Positions 1-8,627 of a stretch of DNA of 34,991 nucleotides are shown piece after piece (within the stretch, counting starts at the first letter, position 1; each line of letters begins with the position of its first letter). The notes beneath the pieces are model-generated. The model saw only the letters and a list, made by a program, of their open reading frames with translations, ran no database searches and was not told the DNA's origin. Source of the stretch: Bacteroidota bacterium (GTDB lineage: Bacteria; Bacteroidota; Bacteroidia; Chitinophagales; Chitinophagaceae). Location of the stretch: the NCBI GenBank assembly GCA_963169635.1, contig CAUJDL010000063.1, positions 1 through 34,991 on the forward strand. Reading direction: 5' to 3'. The translations under genes were made by a program, and so were the position numbers.

Positions 1-620
1 AAAGCTATTATGAAGAAGAAGATTACGGCAAAGCAAGAAAATATTTAACTACACAATTTTCTTTAACACCTAAACACAAAGAAACAATTGTAACACTTGG
101 AAGAGTATATATAGAAATGAGTATGTACAATGATGCAATTGAAATGTATAAAAAAGCTATTGATGCCGATGCTGATAATGCAGATTTAATGTATGAAATA
201 GGTTTGTTATACAGCGTTCAAGATAATAATAAAGAAGCTGTAAAATATTTTGAAATGGCTGCTCAAAAAGGAATGAAACAAGATATTGCATTTCTTCAAA
301 ATTTAGGAATGGCTTATTTAACATTTGATATAAAGAAAGGAGTAGAAGTTTTAAATAAAGTATTAGATAAAAAACCAGGAGATGTAGAAATACTTACACA
401 AATAGCTCATGCTTATTATAAAGCAGAACAGTTTGAAACTGCTCATGAAATGTATTTTAAAATTTTTGATAACGACAGAAAGAATACTAAAGCTTTATAC
501 ATGGCTGGTGTAGCATTAATTAAAAAAGGCGATAAAAAACGTGGTGCTCAATTCTGTGATAGAGCTATAGCTATGGACCCTGAATTAGCAAAACTTAGAA
601 GCCAAAAATCTGTTTTATAA
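1..620 (+). CDS. TPR-repeat protein, C-terminal part (5' end outside window)
   Basis: The reading frame is open from base 3 to the TAA at 618-620, so the gene starts before the window. The first in-frame ATG, at 117, lies inside a helical repeat and is probably not the start. The visible part is made of tandem tetratricopeptide repeats, with recurring patterns such as Y-x2-A-x3-Y-x-K-A, A-x2-Y-F-x2-A and A-x-F-C-D-R-A. TPR arrays are protein-interaction scaffolds. No catalytic domain is visible and the N-terminus, which would show any signal peptide, is missing. It converges on the minus-strand YihY/BrkB gene with only 11 bp between the stops and no clear terminator. The TPR fold is clear but the cellular role is not. 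Confidence 0.85.
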   Translation, partial: SYYEEEDYGKARKYLTTQFSLTPKHKETIVTLGRVYIEMSMYNDAIEMYKKAIDADADNADLMYEIGLLYSVQDNNKEAVKYFEMAAQKGMKQDIAFLQNLGMAYLTFDIKKGVEVLNKVLDKKPGDVEILTQIAHAYYKAEQFETAHEMYFKIFDNDRKNTKALYMAGVALIKKGDKKRGAQFCDRAIAMDPELAKLRSQKSVL

Positions 621-631
621 TCTTTATCATT

Positions 632-1576
632 TTACTGATTATTTTGTTGCTCTCTTTTATCAGCATCAGCTTTTAATTGCATAATGCTAACGTTTAACTC
701 AAACCCAATTAATAGTATTAATGAGTTAATATAAATTAGTAGCATAATAATTAAAACTGTACCTATTGAACCATAAATTTTGTTATAAGCAGCAAAATTA
801 TTTACCCAAAAAGAAAATAGTATTGTAGTAGCTAATGTAAGTGTAGTGGCTAAAATTGTACCTGGCGAAACCAATTTCCATCTTTTATGCAAAGAAGGTG
901 CATATTTATAAATAAATGCAATACTATAAAATACTAAGCCTATAATAATAAACCATCTTACACTATTCCACCATGTTAGTTTAGTTTTTATATGAAAAAA
1001 TCTTTTCATAAAATTTGCTAACTCATGATGACCTACTAAAACTAATACTGCCCCAATAATTAAAAATAAAAGTAAAGTAGTAAGTTTAATAGCTCTTAAC
1101 CTTTGCCTAAACGGAAATTTTTTCTGCATTTGAACAGATTTATCAAAAGCCCTAATAATACCAATCATAGCATTTGAAGCATAAAAAATGACTAATAAAA
1201 AACCAAAAGATAATAAACCTGTTCGTGGAGTATTAAAAAAATCGTTCAAAAAATCTCTTACAAAAATGTAAGTATTTCTATTTGGCGTAATATCGGCTGT
1301 TAATCTTAATAATTCATGGTTAAAATCTTTTGCAGCAGGTATATAAGGTACTAAAGTAAAAATAAAAATACAAGCTGCAGGTATTGCCATAATAAAATTA
1401 AAAGAAATGGCTGCTGCTCTTTCGTTTAAACCTACTTTATTAATCTGTGTTGTAAAAAATAAAACAACATCGTACAAGGGTAAGCCATTAAAACCTGGCA
1501 GTTTTATCTGTTTGCTTTTTTGAATGATAAAAGCAATAGGCTTAAAGCTGATAATGATACGTTCTATTTTTCTCAC
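632..1576 (-). CDS. YihY/virulence factor BrkB family membrane protein
   Basis: This 314-residue protein has about six hydrophobic segments spread from residue 55 to the C-terminus. It matches the YihY/BrkB family, which was once misnamed ribonuclease BN and whose transport or envelope role is unsettled. Family-like features are the N-terminal K-I-E-R stretch, the conserved GLPLYDV segment near residue 36, and the NERAAAISFNF region leading into the first membrane span. The start is a GTG at 1574-1576. An in-frame stop lies at 1592-1594 and the next ATG is about 60 codons in, so GTG is the only plausible start. It lies 47 bp downstream of prfC on the same strand and could be cotranscribed. 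The C-terminus is short and charged. Confidence 0.85.
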   Translation of the reverse strand: MRKIERIIISFKPIAFIIQKSKQIKLPGFNGLPLYDVVLFFTTQINKVGLNERAAAISFNFIMAIPAACIFIFTLVPYIPAAKDFNHELLRLTADITPNRNTYIFVRDFLNDFFNTPRTGLLSFGFLLVIFYASNAMIGIIRAFDKSVQMQKKFPFRQRLRAIKLTTLLLFLIIGAVLVLVGHHELANFMKRFFHIKTKLTWWNSVRWFIIIGLVFYSIAFIYKYAPSLHKRWKLVSPGTILATTLTLATTILFSFWVNNFAAYNKIYGSIGTVLIIMLLIYINSLILLIGFELNVSIMQLKADADKREQQNNQ

Positions 1577-1623
1577 AACTAATAAAATTAATTAGTTATT
1601 AACTATTGTAAAGATACTGTAAA

Positions 1624-3210
1624 TCATTTATTTATTTCACTTGAAAAATGAAATTCTATATCTGGGTTATTAGTTATTTCTGTATTTAAAAACCACTCAC
1701 TTTGTGCAAGATAAATAGGATTTCCATCTTTATCTTCTCCACTATTTTGTTGTTTAAACCTTAAAAACTCTTCTAATTTCTTTTCATCTTTACTAGTTAG
1801 CCAACAAGCTTTATAAAAGGGTAGGTGTCTAAATTCACAAGCTGCACCATATTCATGTAAAAGTCTGTACTGTATTACTTCAAACTGTAATTCTCCAACA
1901 CAACCAATTATTTTTCTATTACCCCCAAATTGTGTAAATAATTGAGCCACACCTTCATCTGTAAGCTGTTGAATTCCTTTTTCTAATTGCTTGGTTTTCA
2001 TTGGGTCTTTATTCACTAATTCTTTAAAAATTTCAGGCGAAAAAGTAGGTATTCCTATATAATAAAAATTTTCTCCTTCAGATAAAGTATCACCAATTTT
2101 AAAATTTCCTGTATCAAACAAGCCAATTACATCACCTGGATAAGCATCTTCAATTACATCTTTACTTCTTGCTAAAAAAGCATAAGGGTTACTAAATCTT
2201 ACATCTTTATCTATTCTTACATGATGATAATACTTATTTCTTTCAAATTTACCACTACAAACCCTCATAAAAGCAATTCTATCTCTATGTTTTGGGTCTA
2301 AATTGGCATGAATTTTAAAAATAAAGCCACTAAACTTTTCTTCTCCAGGGCAAACTTCTCTTGTATTTGTTTTTCTACATAAAGGTGTTGGAGCAATAGA
2401 AATAAAAGTATCTAACATTTCTTGCACTCCAAAATTATTGATAGCACTACCAAAAAATACAGGTGCAATTTTACCTTTTAAGTATTCATTATCATTTACT
2501 TGCCCATATACACCTTCAATTAATTCTACATCTTCTCTTAATTGGTTCGCATCTTTTTCGCCTATTATTTTATCTAATTTATCTTCTTGTAAATTACTGA
2601 TAGCCACAAAATCTTCATCATTTGCTTTTGTATTAGCAGTAAATAATCGTAGGTTTTTTTTATGAATATCATATACACCTTTAAAATCTTTGCCACTATT
2701 AATTGGCCAAGTCATAGGGTGTAAAGTAATTTTCAGTTCTTTTTCAATTTCTTCTAAAATATCAAATCTGTTTTTACCATCTCTATCCATTTTATTAATA
2801 AACACAATTACAGGTGTAGCTCTCATTGTACAAACTTCCATTAATCTTCTGGTTTGTTCTTCTACACCATTTACACTATCTACTACTAAAATTACACTAT
2901 CTACAGCAGTTAATGTTCTATAAGTATCTTCAGAAAAGTCTTTATGCCCTGGAGTATCTAATAAATTAATTAAATGGTTTTTATATTCAAAAGTCATTAC
3001 AGAAGTGGCAACAGAAATTCCACGCTGACGTTCAATTTCCATAAAATCGCTGGTAGCATGTTTTTTTATTTTATTACTTTTTACTGCACCTGCAGTTTGT
3101 ATTGCACCACCAAATAATAAAAACTTTTCTGTCAAAGTAGTTTTACCAGCATCTGGATGCGATATAATAGCAAAAGTTTTTCGTCTGTTTATTTCTTTCT
3201 CAAATTTCAT
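1624..3210 (-). CDS. prfC: Peptide chain release factor 3 (RF3)
   Basis: This 528-residue translational GTPase recycles RF1/RF2 from the ribosome after peptide release. The G-domain motifs are all visible: the P-loop SHPDAGKT at residues 17-24, switch I around [17 protein letters not shown] (G3) and NKMDRD (G4). Domain II follows, then the RF3-specific C-terminal domain with segments such as [12 protein letters not shown] and a [13 protein letters not shown] region. The length equals that of typical RF3 proteins (about 525-530), which separates it from EF-G. The gene diverges from coaE. A TAnnTTTG-type -7 element lies 7 bp before the ATG at 3208-3210. A YihY/BrkB gene follows on the same strand. 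Confidence 0.96.
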   Translation of the reverse strand: MKFEKEINRRKTFAIISHPDAGKTTLTEKFLLFGGAIQTAGAVKSNKIKKHATSDFMEIERQRGISVATSVMTFEYKNHLINLLDTPGHKDFSEDTYRTLTAVDSVILVVDSVNGVEEQTRRLMEVCTMRATPVIVFINKMDRDGKNRFDILEEIEKELKITLHPMTWPINSGKDFKGVYDIHKKNLRLFTANTKANDEDFVAISNLQEDKLDKIIGEKDANQLREDVELIEGVYGQVNDNEYLKGKIAPVFFGSAINNFGVQEMLDTFISIAPTPLCRKTNTREVCPGEEKFSGFIFKIHANLDPKHRDRIAFMRVCSGKFERNKYYHHVRIDKDVRFSNPYAFLARSKDVIEDAYPGDVIGLFDTGNFKIGDTLSEGENFYYIGIPTFSPEIFKELVNKDPMKTKQLEKGIQQLTDEGVAQLFTQFGGNRKIIGCVGELQFEVIQYRLLHEYGAACEFRHLPFYKACWLTSKDEKKLEEFLRFKQQNSGEDKDGNPIYLAQSEWFLNTEITNNPDIEFHFSSEINK

Positions 3211-3217
3211 AAGGCGG

Positions 3218-3225
3218 CAAAGGTA
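3218..3225 (-). promoter_or_regulatory. Putative -7 promoter element of prfC
   Basis: The minus strand reads TACCTTTG, a perfect match to the Bacteroidota -7 consensus TAnnTTTG, 7 bp before the prfC start codon. No convincing TTTG -33 element is seen at the usual distance. Transcription would begin almost at the start codon. Confidence 0.5.
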
Positions 3226-3283
3226 ACTTCTAAACTTTTAGTATTTTAATTTGTAGATTGCTTATTTTTAATTTTTATCTTTT

Positions 3284-3883
3284 ATGCTTAAAGTTGGTAT
3301 TACAGGAGGTATTGGATGTGGCAAAAGTATTGTTAGCAGTATTTTTAAAGCTATTGGCATTCCTGTTTTTGATGCAGACCAAGCTGCTAAAAAAATTATG
3401 CAAGAAGATGCAGTGGTAAAACAACAATTAATATCCACTTTTGGTACAGAAGTTTTTGAGCATAACCAACTTAATAAAAAATATTTAGCCAATTTAGTTT
3501 TTAACGATAGCTTTTTATTAGAAAAATTAAATGCTATTGTGCATCCTGCAACTATACAAGCTGGTTTAAATTGGGCTGCTAAACAAAATAGCCCTTATGT
3601 ATTAAGAGAAGCAGCTTTATTATTTGAAGCAGGTAGTACTGTAGATTTAGATGTTGTAATTGGCGTATTTGCTCCTTTAGTTGTAAGAATACAAAGAGTA
3701 ATGCAAAGAGATAATGTAAGCAAACAAGAAGTATTGAATAGAATGAGTAAACAAATTGATGATACAATAAAAATGAAATTGTGCGATTATGTAATTATTA
3801 ATGATGGGAGAGAAGCCTTAATACCTCAAGTATTAAAATTACATCATATTTTTTTAGCTAAAGCAAAAGCACAACTTGTATAA
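3284..3883 (+). CDS. coaE: Dephospho-CoA kinase
   Basis: This 199-residue protein catalyses the last step of coenzyme A synthesis, ATP-dependent phosphorylation of the 3'-hydroxyl of dephospho-CoA. It opens with the P-loop GGIGCGKS at residues 8-15, followed by the family motif FDAD-x-AAK near residues 29-35. Further on are the IVHPATI segment of the CoA-binding region and the lid region with IQRVMQRDN. The length is normal for CoaE (about 200). The ATG at 3284 places the P-loop at the expected distance from the N-terminus. It diverges from prfC, and a small secreted-protein gene begins 6 bp after its stop, so the two are probably cotranscribed. Confidence 0.95.
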   Translation: MLKVGITGGIGCGKSIVSSIFKAIGIPVFDADQAAKKIMQEDAVVKQQLISTFGTEVFEHNQLNKKYLANLVFNDSFLLEKLNAIVHPATIQAGLNWAAKQNSPYVLREAALLFEAGSTVDLDVVIGVFAPLVVRIQRVMQRDNVSKQEVLNRMSKQIDDTIKMKLCDYVIINDGREALIPQVLKLHHIFLAKAKAQLV

Positions 3884-3889
3884 GTAAAT

Positions 3890-4294
3890 ATGAGACATAT
3901 ATTATTAATACTTGTATTTTTTTGTGGTATTAAAACTTTACAAAGCCAAACTATTGTAGATATTTATTTTAATTTATATACTGATAGTTTAAAACATACT
4001 GTACATAATTATATAAATGTAGATGGAAAATTAAGTAATGGAAAATTTATTCCTTTAGATACTACGCAAATAAAACTTACAGCTAATGTTGGTAAATGGA
4101 TAGGTAATAATTTAATTATAGATACAACCTATACTAAAGATTCTGTAGTAATTACAGCTACACTTTTAAAAAATAGTGATATAAATAAAACTGTAGTTGT
4201 ATATATGAAGAAAGATAAAACAATACCTATTTTAAAAACTGAAAACGAAATTTTACATCCTAAAAGAAAGAATAAAAAAGCCCCACTTAATTAA
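3890..4294 (+). CDS. Small secreted protein of unknown function
   Basis: I do not recognise this 134-residue protein. It has a typical signal peptide: positively charged start, hydrophobic core to about residue 15, then a polar S-Q-T boundary near residue 20. The mature part is rich in alternating hydrophobic and polar residues and in Thr, Asn and Val, suggesting a small beta-rich fold. Its tail is very basic (K and R around residues 122-131). It contains no cysteine in the mature part and no enzyme motif. It starts 6 bp after coaE and is likely translated from the same transcript. Its last codons overlap the minus-strand terminator of the convergent DUF6263 gene. Confidence 0.7.
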   Translation: MRHILLILVFFCGIKTLQSQTIVDIYFNLYTDSLKHTVHNYINVDGKLSNGKFIPLDTTQIKLTANVGKWIGNNLIIDTTYTKDSVVITATLLKNSDINKTVVVYMKKDKTIPILKTENEILHPKRKNKKAPLN

Positions 4295-4303
4295 AAGTGA
4301 GGC
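4274..4303 (-). terminator. Rho-independent terminator of the DUF6263-type gene
   Basis: On the minus strand a nine-position stem (4280-4288 with 4295-4303, one C/A mismatch) closes a six-base loop and is followed by six T. The plus strand has no T-run after the stem, so it acts in the minus direction. It lies inside the 3' end of the convergent plus-strand gene, whose stop codon forms part of the loop. Confidence 0.8.
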
Positions 4304-4337
4304 ATATAATTATTTAAGCTAAGTAATTAAACTAATA

Positions 4338-5168
4338 TTATTTAAGTTCTGTAACTATTACTTTAGTAGTTGATTCTGTTTCAATAGGCATTTCTTGCTC
4401 CATTACCATAATATTACCTTTTACTTTACTTTTTGTTTCAGAGCTAACAATAATACCTGTTTTAATATTTACAATACATTTACCTGAAATATTACCATTC
4501 ATAACTGTACGAATTTCCATTCCTTGTTTTTCAGATTTGAAATCAGATTTAGATTTACCAGTAAAACTTAGGTTAGCTACATCTCCTTCAATTGCTTTTA
4601 CAGTATATTTAATAGTAGTGGTAGATCCATTTTCACTATCATTATGTGTTGTTTCAAATGCATCACCAACTTTTACAGCAGGAGATATAACTAAAAAAGC
4701 ATGACTTAAATTGCCACCCATATCTTTTAAAGCAGGAGATAAATCTTCTACATTTTCAGATGTTGGTTTTGGTTTGCTAACAACCTTACCTTGATCGTCC
4801 ATTGAAACAGGTTTAGGAACTTTTAATTCTTCATCCATTCCTTTAGCAAGTTCATTAGATTTATTAGGTTTTTCAGAATCGTAATCCATAGATTCTCCCA
4901 TTACATCAATGCTAATTTTTGCTTTAGTTAATGTGCTGGTAAGTTTATAAATATTTTCTGCAATATCATCTACCACTAATTCAAATGTATTAGAGAAATT
5001 AGAATTATTTTCCATTGTTTGTCCCATCATACTCATTAAGGAAGATGATTTAGTTTCTATTTGTAATTGTAGTTTTTGCCCTTTAACAAGTACTATTTTA
5101 CTAGCAGATTGTGCAAAACATACTGTAGCAACAAATGTGGTAACTAATAAAAGTGAAATTTTTTTCAT
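4338..5168 (-). CDS. DUF6263-like secreted protein
   Basis: This 276-residue protein carries a signal peptide (K-K start, hydrophobic core, cleavage probably after residue 19 at CFAQ). The mature protein is beta-rich. It contains a VKGQKLQLQIETKSS stretch near the start, Met-rich patches around residues 44-52, and a long KVGDAFETT...TIKYTVKAIEGDVANLSFTG portion in the second half. This agrees with the DUF6263 family of Bacteroidota periplasmic or outer-membrane-associated proteins, whose function is unknown. It stands alone on its strand with its own terminator. It precedes the small coaE-linked secreted protein in convergent orientation. The family assignment is from memory of the pattern and is moderately sure. 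Confidence 0.7.
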   Translation of the reverse strand: MKKISLLLVTTFVATVCFAQSASKIVLVKGQKLQLQIETKSSSLMSMMGQTMENNSNFSNTFELVVDDIAENIYKLTSTLTKAKISIDVMGESMDYDSEKPNKSNELAKGMDEELKVPKPVSMDDQGKVVSKPKPTSENVEDLSPALKDMGGNLSHAFLVISPAVKVGDAFETTHNDSENGSTTTIKYTVKAIEGDVANLSFTGKSKSDFKSEKQGMEIRTVMNGNISGKCIVNIKTGIIVSSETKSKVKGNIMVMEQEMPIETESTTKVIVTELK

Positions 5169-5275
5169 GATAGAAAGTTGTTTTATTTTTTAATAACAAT
5201 AAATTACTGCAAATTAAACCTTTTAAAATGATAAAAAGATATTAAAATATTATAAATGGGTAAATAGGGTTATAA

Positions 5276-5309
5276 TTGATTTTATAAAGCTTAATTTATA
5301 AATCATCAA
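5276..5309 (-). repeat. Inverted repeat after the glycosyltransferase gene, possible weak terminator
   Basis: TTTATAAA occurs at 5281-5288 and 5295-5302 around a six-base spacer. The outer arms TTGAT (5276-5280) and ATCAA (5305-5309) also pair across a two-base bulge. The repeat lies 16 bp beyond the stop of the minus-strand glycosyltransferase gene. No T-run follows on either strand, so termination is uncertain. Confidence 0.4.
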
Positions 5310-5324
5310 TCTTCTCAACTTATC

Positions 5325-6263
5325 CTACTCAATTTTATCTTCTATAAAATAGCTATTTCTTTCTGGTGCATTTCTACTAACCATTTCTGCTACAAAACCA
5401 GTTAAAAATAATTGCATACCAATAATCATTACTACTAATGCTATATAAAATGCAGGACGATTAGTTAATGCAAAATTAGCTACTGTAAATTTGGCAATAA
5501 TTAAATATATACTCATTAAAAAACCACAGAGAAAAAATAATGTACCATATAACCCAAAAAAGTGCATTGGTTTTTTAGCAAATCTGCTTACAAAACTGAT
5601 GGTAGCTAAATCTAAAAATCCATTAATAAATCTTTCTATTCCAAATTTTGTTTTTCCATATTTTCTGGCTCGGTGTTCTACTACTTTTTCTCCAATTTTT
5701 CTAAAGCCTGCCCATTTTGCAATTACAGGAATATATCTGTGCATTTCGCCATACACTTCAATACATTTTACTACTTTATTTTTATAGGCTTTTAATCCGC
5801 AATTAAAATCGTGTAGTTTTATACCACTGCTAAAACGAGCAGCAGCATTAAATATTTTTGAAGGTAAATTTTTAGTAAATGTATTATCGTAGCGTTTTTT
5901 CTTCCATCCACTTACAATATCATAATGCTCCTTCATTATCATATAATATAAAGCAGGTATTTCGTCTGGACTATCTTGTAAATCTGCATCCATTGTAATT
6001 ACTACATTACCTTTTGCTGCTCTAAAACCTTCGTTTAATGCAGCACTTTTTCCATAATTACGTTGAAATTTTATGCCTTTAAAATGTTCATTTTTAGCAT
6101 GAAGTTGCTGTACAACCTGCCAACTATTATCTGTACTACCATCATCTACAAAAATAACTTCGTAACTTAATTGATGTTCAGTTACAACATTCGTTATCCA
6201 TTCACTTAATTCTGGTAGCGATTCTTCTTCATTAAATAAAGGTATTACAATAGATATATCCAT
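5325..6263 (-). CDS. Family 2 glycosyltransferase, GtrB/DPM1 type, membrane-anchored
   Basis: This 312-residue protein has a GT-A glycosyltransferase domain followed by two C-terminal membrane helices (about residues 232-257 and 268-295). Visible motifs are IPLFNEEESLP at 7-17, VDDGSTDNS at 39-47 for nucleotide binding, and MDADLQDSP at 91-99 carrying the metal-binding Asp residues. The layout matches GtrB or dolichol-phosphate-mannose-synthase-like enzymes. These move a sugar from a nucleotide donor to polyprenyl phosphate at the inner face of the cytoplasmic membrane. It is the last gene of a three-gene minus-strand unit, 6 bp after the DUF4199 gene. The sugar cannot be read from the sequence. 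Confidence 0.9.
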   Translation of the reverse strand: MDISIVIPLFNEEESLPELSEWITNVVTEHQLSYEVIFVDDGSTDNSWQVVQQLHAKNEHFKGIKFQRNYGKSAALNEGFRAAKGNVVITMDADLQDSPDEIPALYYMIMKEHYDIVSGWKKKRYDNTFTKNLPSKIFNAAARFSSGIKLHDFNCGLKAYKNKVVKCIEVYGEMHRYIPVIAKWAGFRKIGEKVVEHRARKYGKTKFGIERFINGFLDLATISFVSRFAKKPMHFFGLYGTLFFLCGFLMSIYLIIAKFTVANFALTNRPAFYIALVVMIIGMQLFLTGFVAEMVSRNAPERNSYFIEDKIE

Positions 6264-6269
6264 ACAATA

Positions 6270-6791
6270 TTATAGCTCTTTAAATGGATTGTTGTTACGA
6301 TATTTTTTAGATACAGCAGCACCTATTAAAGAAAATATTACACCAAAAATTAAAAATGCTACTAATAAACCACCAATAGTAAATGGTATAAAAAATTTCT
6401 TGGTCATAGCTAAAGCTTGATCAATTTGCTCAGTAGTCATTTGGTTATTAGCTATCATTCCTTTTCTTGCTTCTTCAATTGAATAATCCATCATTTCTGG
6501 CATTAAAAATTTTAAAGAAAAATAGGTATATACAGCTACAATAGCTGTAATTGCAGCAGTAACTTTAAACCCATGAGCAAATGTGTTGCCAAATGTTGTA
6601 GTGCCATCTACATTATTTTTAGCATAATCTATACAGCTCCAAATTATACCTCCTCCAAAAATTATATACTGTATTAAGGTTAGTGTTTTATTACTATAAA
6701 GCCCAGCAAAATAAATGATTAAGCTATAAACAATCATGATTAAAGCTATTATTAAACCTTTTGCAGGTGCAGAAATTGATTTTGGTTGCAT
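6270..6791 (-). CDS. DUF4199 family membrane protein
   Basis: This 173-residue protein has four predicted membrane segments: about residues 12-32, 38-55, 74-95 and 135-160. A charged stretch rich in E, K and Q lies between the third and fourth. Another recognisable region is the FGNTFAHGFKVTAAITAIVAVY block at about 67-88. These match DUF4199, a Bacteroidota membrane family without known function that often lies between a dihydroorotase-like gene and a GT2 glycosyltransferase gene. Here it is 8 bp downstream of the former and 6 bp upstream of the latter, so the three are almost certainly one operon. Confidence 0.85.
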   Translation of the reverse strand: MQPKSISAPAKGLIIALIMIVYSLIIYFAGLYSNKTLTLIQYIIFGGGIIWSCIDYAKNNVDGTTTFGNTFAHGFKVTAAITAIVAVYTYFSLKFLMPEMMDYSIEEARKGMIANNQMTTEQIDQALAMTKKFFIPFTIGGLLVAFLIFGVIFSLIGAAVSKKYRNNNPFKEL

Positions 6792-6799
6792 ATATTTTT

Positions 6800-8062
6800 T
6801 TAATTGGTTAAAAATTTATTTTTTACAATTACACCAATCACTTTGCCATTTAATTCTTTATTAGCAAATGGTGTATTAAATGATTTACTTTGATTATTAT
6901 TTTTTTGTAAGATAGTTTTTTCTGTTCTGTTAAATAAAGTTAAGTTAGCTATTGTACCTTCTGCTATTTTATTTTCTGGTAAATTAAATAATGTATTTGC
7001 ATTATCACTAAAAAGCTTGGCAATATTTTCATTAGATAATGAAGGCAATAAATGATTAATAGCAGCAAATGCAGTTTGTAAACCTATCATTCCGTTGAGT
7101 GCATATTCAAACTCACAATTTTTATCGTCTGTATTATGAGGTAAATGATGTGTAGCAATACAATCAATATCTCCATCTAATACAGCTTGTTGTAAAGCCA
7201 ACATATCTGCTTTTGTTCTTAATGGTGGATTTACTTTTAAATGAGTATCGTATTGCTGTAAATCTTCATCATTAAAAAATAAATGATAAGGAGTAACACT
7301 GCAACTAATTTGCAAACCTTCTTGTTTAGCTACTTTAATAAGTGCTACACTTTTAGCAGTACTAATACCTGTAATATGTAATTTGCTTTGTGTGTATCGT
7401 AGTAAATCAATATCTCTTTTAATAATTATTTCTTCTGCAATACTTGGTATGCCAGGCAAGCCTAATTGTGTAGATATCATTCCTTCATTCATTAAACCAT
7501 TGTTACCAATAGATTTATCAATGGGCATTTGTATTACAGTACCATTAAATACTTTGGTATATTGTAAAGCTTTTAGTAATAAACCAGCAGTTTGTACAGG
7601 TTGCAAACCATCTGTAAAAGCAATAGCACCAGATTGTTGCATATCATACATTTCTGCTAATTCTTTACCTTCTGCATTTTTAGTTAGTGTACCTAAAGGA
7701 TAAATATGTATGGGTAATTCTTTAGATTTTTGTACAATATATGTTACTTGAGATTTGTTATGAATAACAGGAGAAGTATTGGGTAAAACAAAAACTGTTG
7801 TAAATCCGCCTGCAATTGCTGTATTTGTACCAGTTGATAAATTTTCTCTGTATTCAAAACCTGGGTCGCAAAAATGGGCAAAACAATCAATCCATCCTGC
7901 AGAAGCTATCATATCTTTTTCTTGAATAATGGTATCTGCATCTGCTAAAATATTTTCTTTAATAGCTTTTATAATACCATCTTCAATTAGTATATCTTGT
8001 ATAGTATTATTAAAAATACTGGAGGCTTGAGCAATTAAAACTTTTTTAATAAGAATTTTCAT
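6800..8062 (-). CDS. pyrC: Dihydroorotase family protein (PyrC-like) with degenerate metal site
   Basis: This 420-residue amidohydrolase-fold protein aligns along its length with type I dihydroorotases of pyrimidine synthesis: GWIDCFAHFCDPGFEYRE at 56-73, VLPNTSPVIHNK at 92-103, AFTDG at 148-152, NPPLR at 278-282 and TDDK at 311-314. Several residues needed for catalysis in characterised enzymes are changed. The first His of the HxH pair is Phe61. The usual H-A-E-D motif reads M-P-I-D at about 179-182. The second His of the HxxH-x-ST motif is Gly232. The catalytic Asp of ATDHAPH is His305. His63 and Asp151 remain. I infer it is a non-catalytic or altered homologue, like the PyrC' partners of aspartate transcarbamoylase. 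It heads the operon with DUF4199 and GT2. Confidence 0.85.
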   Translation of the reverse strand: MKILIKKVLIAQASSIFNNTIQDILIEDGIIKAIKENILADADTIIQEKDMIASAGWIDCFAHFCDPGFEYRENLSTGTNTAIAGGFTTVFVLPNTSPVIHNKSQVTYIVQKSKELPIHIYPLGTLTKNAEGKELAEMYDMQQSGAIAFTDGLQPVQTAGLLLKALQYTKVFNGTVIQMPIDKSIGNNGLMNEGMISTQLGLPGIPSIAEEIIIKRDIDLLRYTQSKLHITGISTAKSVALIKVAKQEGLQISCSVTPYHLFFNDEDLQQYDTHLKVNPPLRTKADMLALQQAVLDGDIDCIATHHLPHNTDDKNCEFEYALNGMIGLQTAFAAINHLLPSLSNENIAKLFSDNANTLFNLPENKIAEGTIANLTLFNRTEKTILQKNNNQSKSFNTPFANKELNGKVIGVIVKNKFLTN

Positions 8063-8179
8063 AAAGATGGTTACTGAAAATTTTGTGCAATATAGTTTTA
8101 AAATTTCTTTTATAAATACTTATTGTATTAAAATAAACAACTTAGGGATAAATTAAATATTTTTTTCCTTGAATTATTT

Positions 8180-8563
8180 TTAAACAGCATTAAACCAAAT
8201 AGGTGTAGTATCGTTTGGTGTAGCATTATAATTAATAAAAAGTTCTTCACCTGCTTCAATATGTTTTACTGTTTTTATTAGCATAGTTTCTTCTATAAAA
8301 TCCATTTCGTAAATGCAATTAGCTTGATAGCTATGATTATAAATAGATATATAGCCCATGCCTAATGCACCTTGCAAATAATCATTTCCCCACTCAAAAA
8401 TATAATTATATAAATGTGTTTTTTCTACTATTATTCTTTCATCTGCACTTAAAATAAGTACAGGCGATATTTCAATTGTGGTATTGGCAGGTATTGGTTC
8501 TGCAGTAAATACACCTTTACCTTTTTGGTGGCTATTGGCAATAAATAAAATGGGTAAAATCAT
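8180..8563 (-). CDS. Small SET domain protein (putative lysine methyltransferase)
   Basis: This 127-residue protein is little more than a SET domain. It shows KGKGVFTAEPIPANTTI at 14-30 (the usual G-x-G-V-x-A opening), the pseudoknot motif GYISIYNHSYQAN at 70-82 with N76-H77-S78, and GEELFINY at 105-112 ending in the family Tyr. SET proteins transfer methyl groups from S-adenosylmethionine to lysine. There is no cysteine-rich pre- or post-SET zinc region. The gene diverges from mgtE across 64 bp, with a TACTTTCG -7-like element at 8582-8589. The substrate is unknown. Bacterial stand-alone SET proteins of this size may methylate ribosomal or DNA-binding proteins, but that is a guess. Confidence 0.85.
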   Translation of the reverse strand: MILPILFIANSHQKGKGVFTAEPIPANTTIEISPVLILSADERIIVEKTHLYNYIFEWGNDYLQGALGMGYISIYNHSYQANCIYEMDFIEETMLIKTVKHIEAGEELFINYNATPNDTTPIWFNAV

Positions 8564-8581
8564 ATTATTTTTAAATTATAA

Positions 8582-8589
8582 CGAAAGTA
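8582..8589 (-). promoter_or_regulatory. Possible -7/-33 promoter of the SET-domain gene
   Basis: The minus strand reads TACTTTCG, one base off the TAnnTTTG consensus. A TTG lies 18 bp further upstream (plus-strand CAA at 8608-8610). It is 18 bp before the ATG. Confidence 0.35.
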
Positions 8590-8627
8590 ATATGAAAAAA
8601 AATAGTACAACATTGTAAATTGCACCC

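Noticed and set aside
2438..2923. Open frames on the plus strand opposite prfC
   Set aside because: They lie fully inside the conserved prfC gene on the other strand and have no recognisable protein features. The same holds for antisense frames within mgtE, asnB, glgB and the dihydroorotase-like gene.
3268..3492. Minus-strand frame overlapping the start of coaE
   Set aside because: It is antisense to the conserved P-loop region of coaE and has no promoter or homology that I can see.
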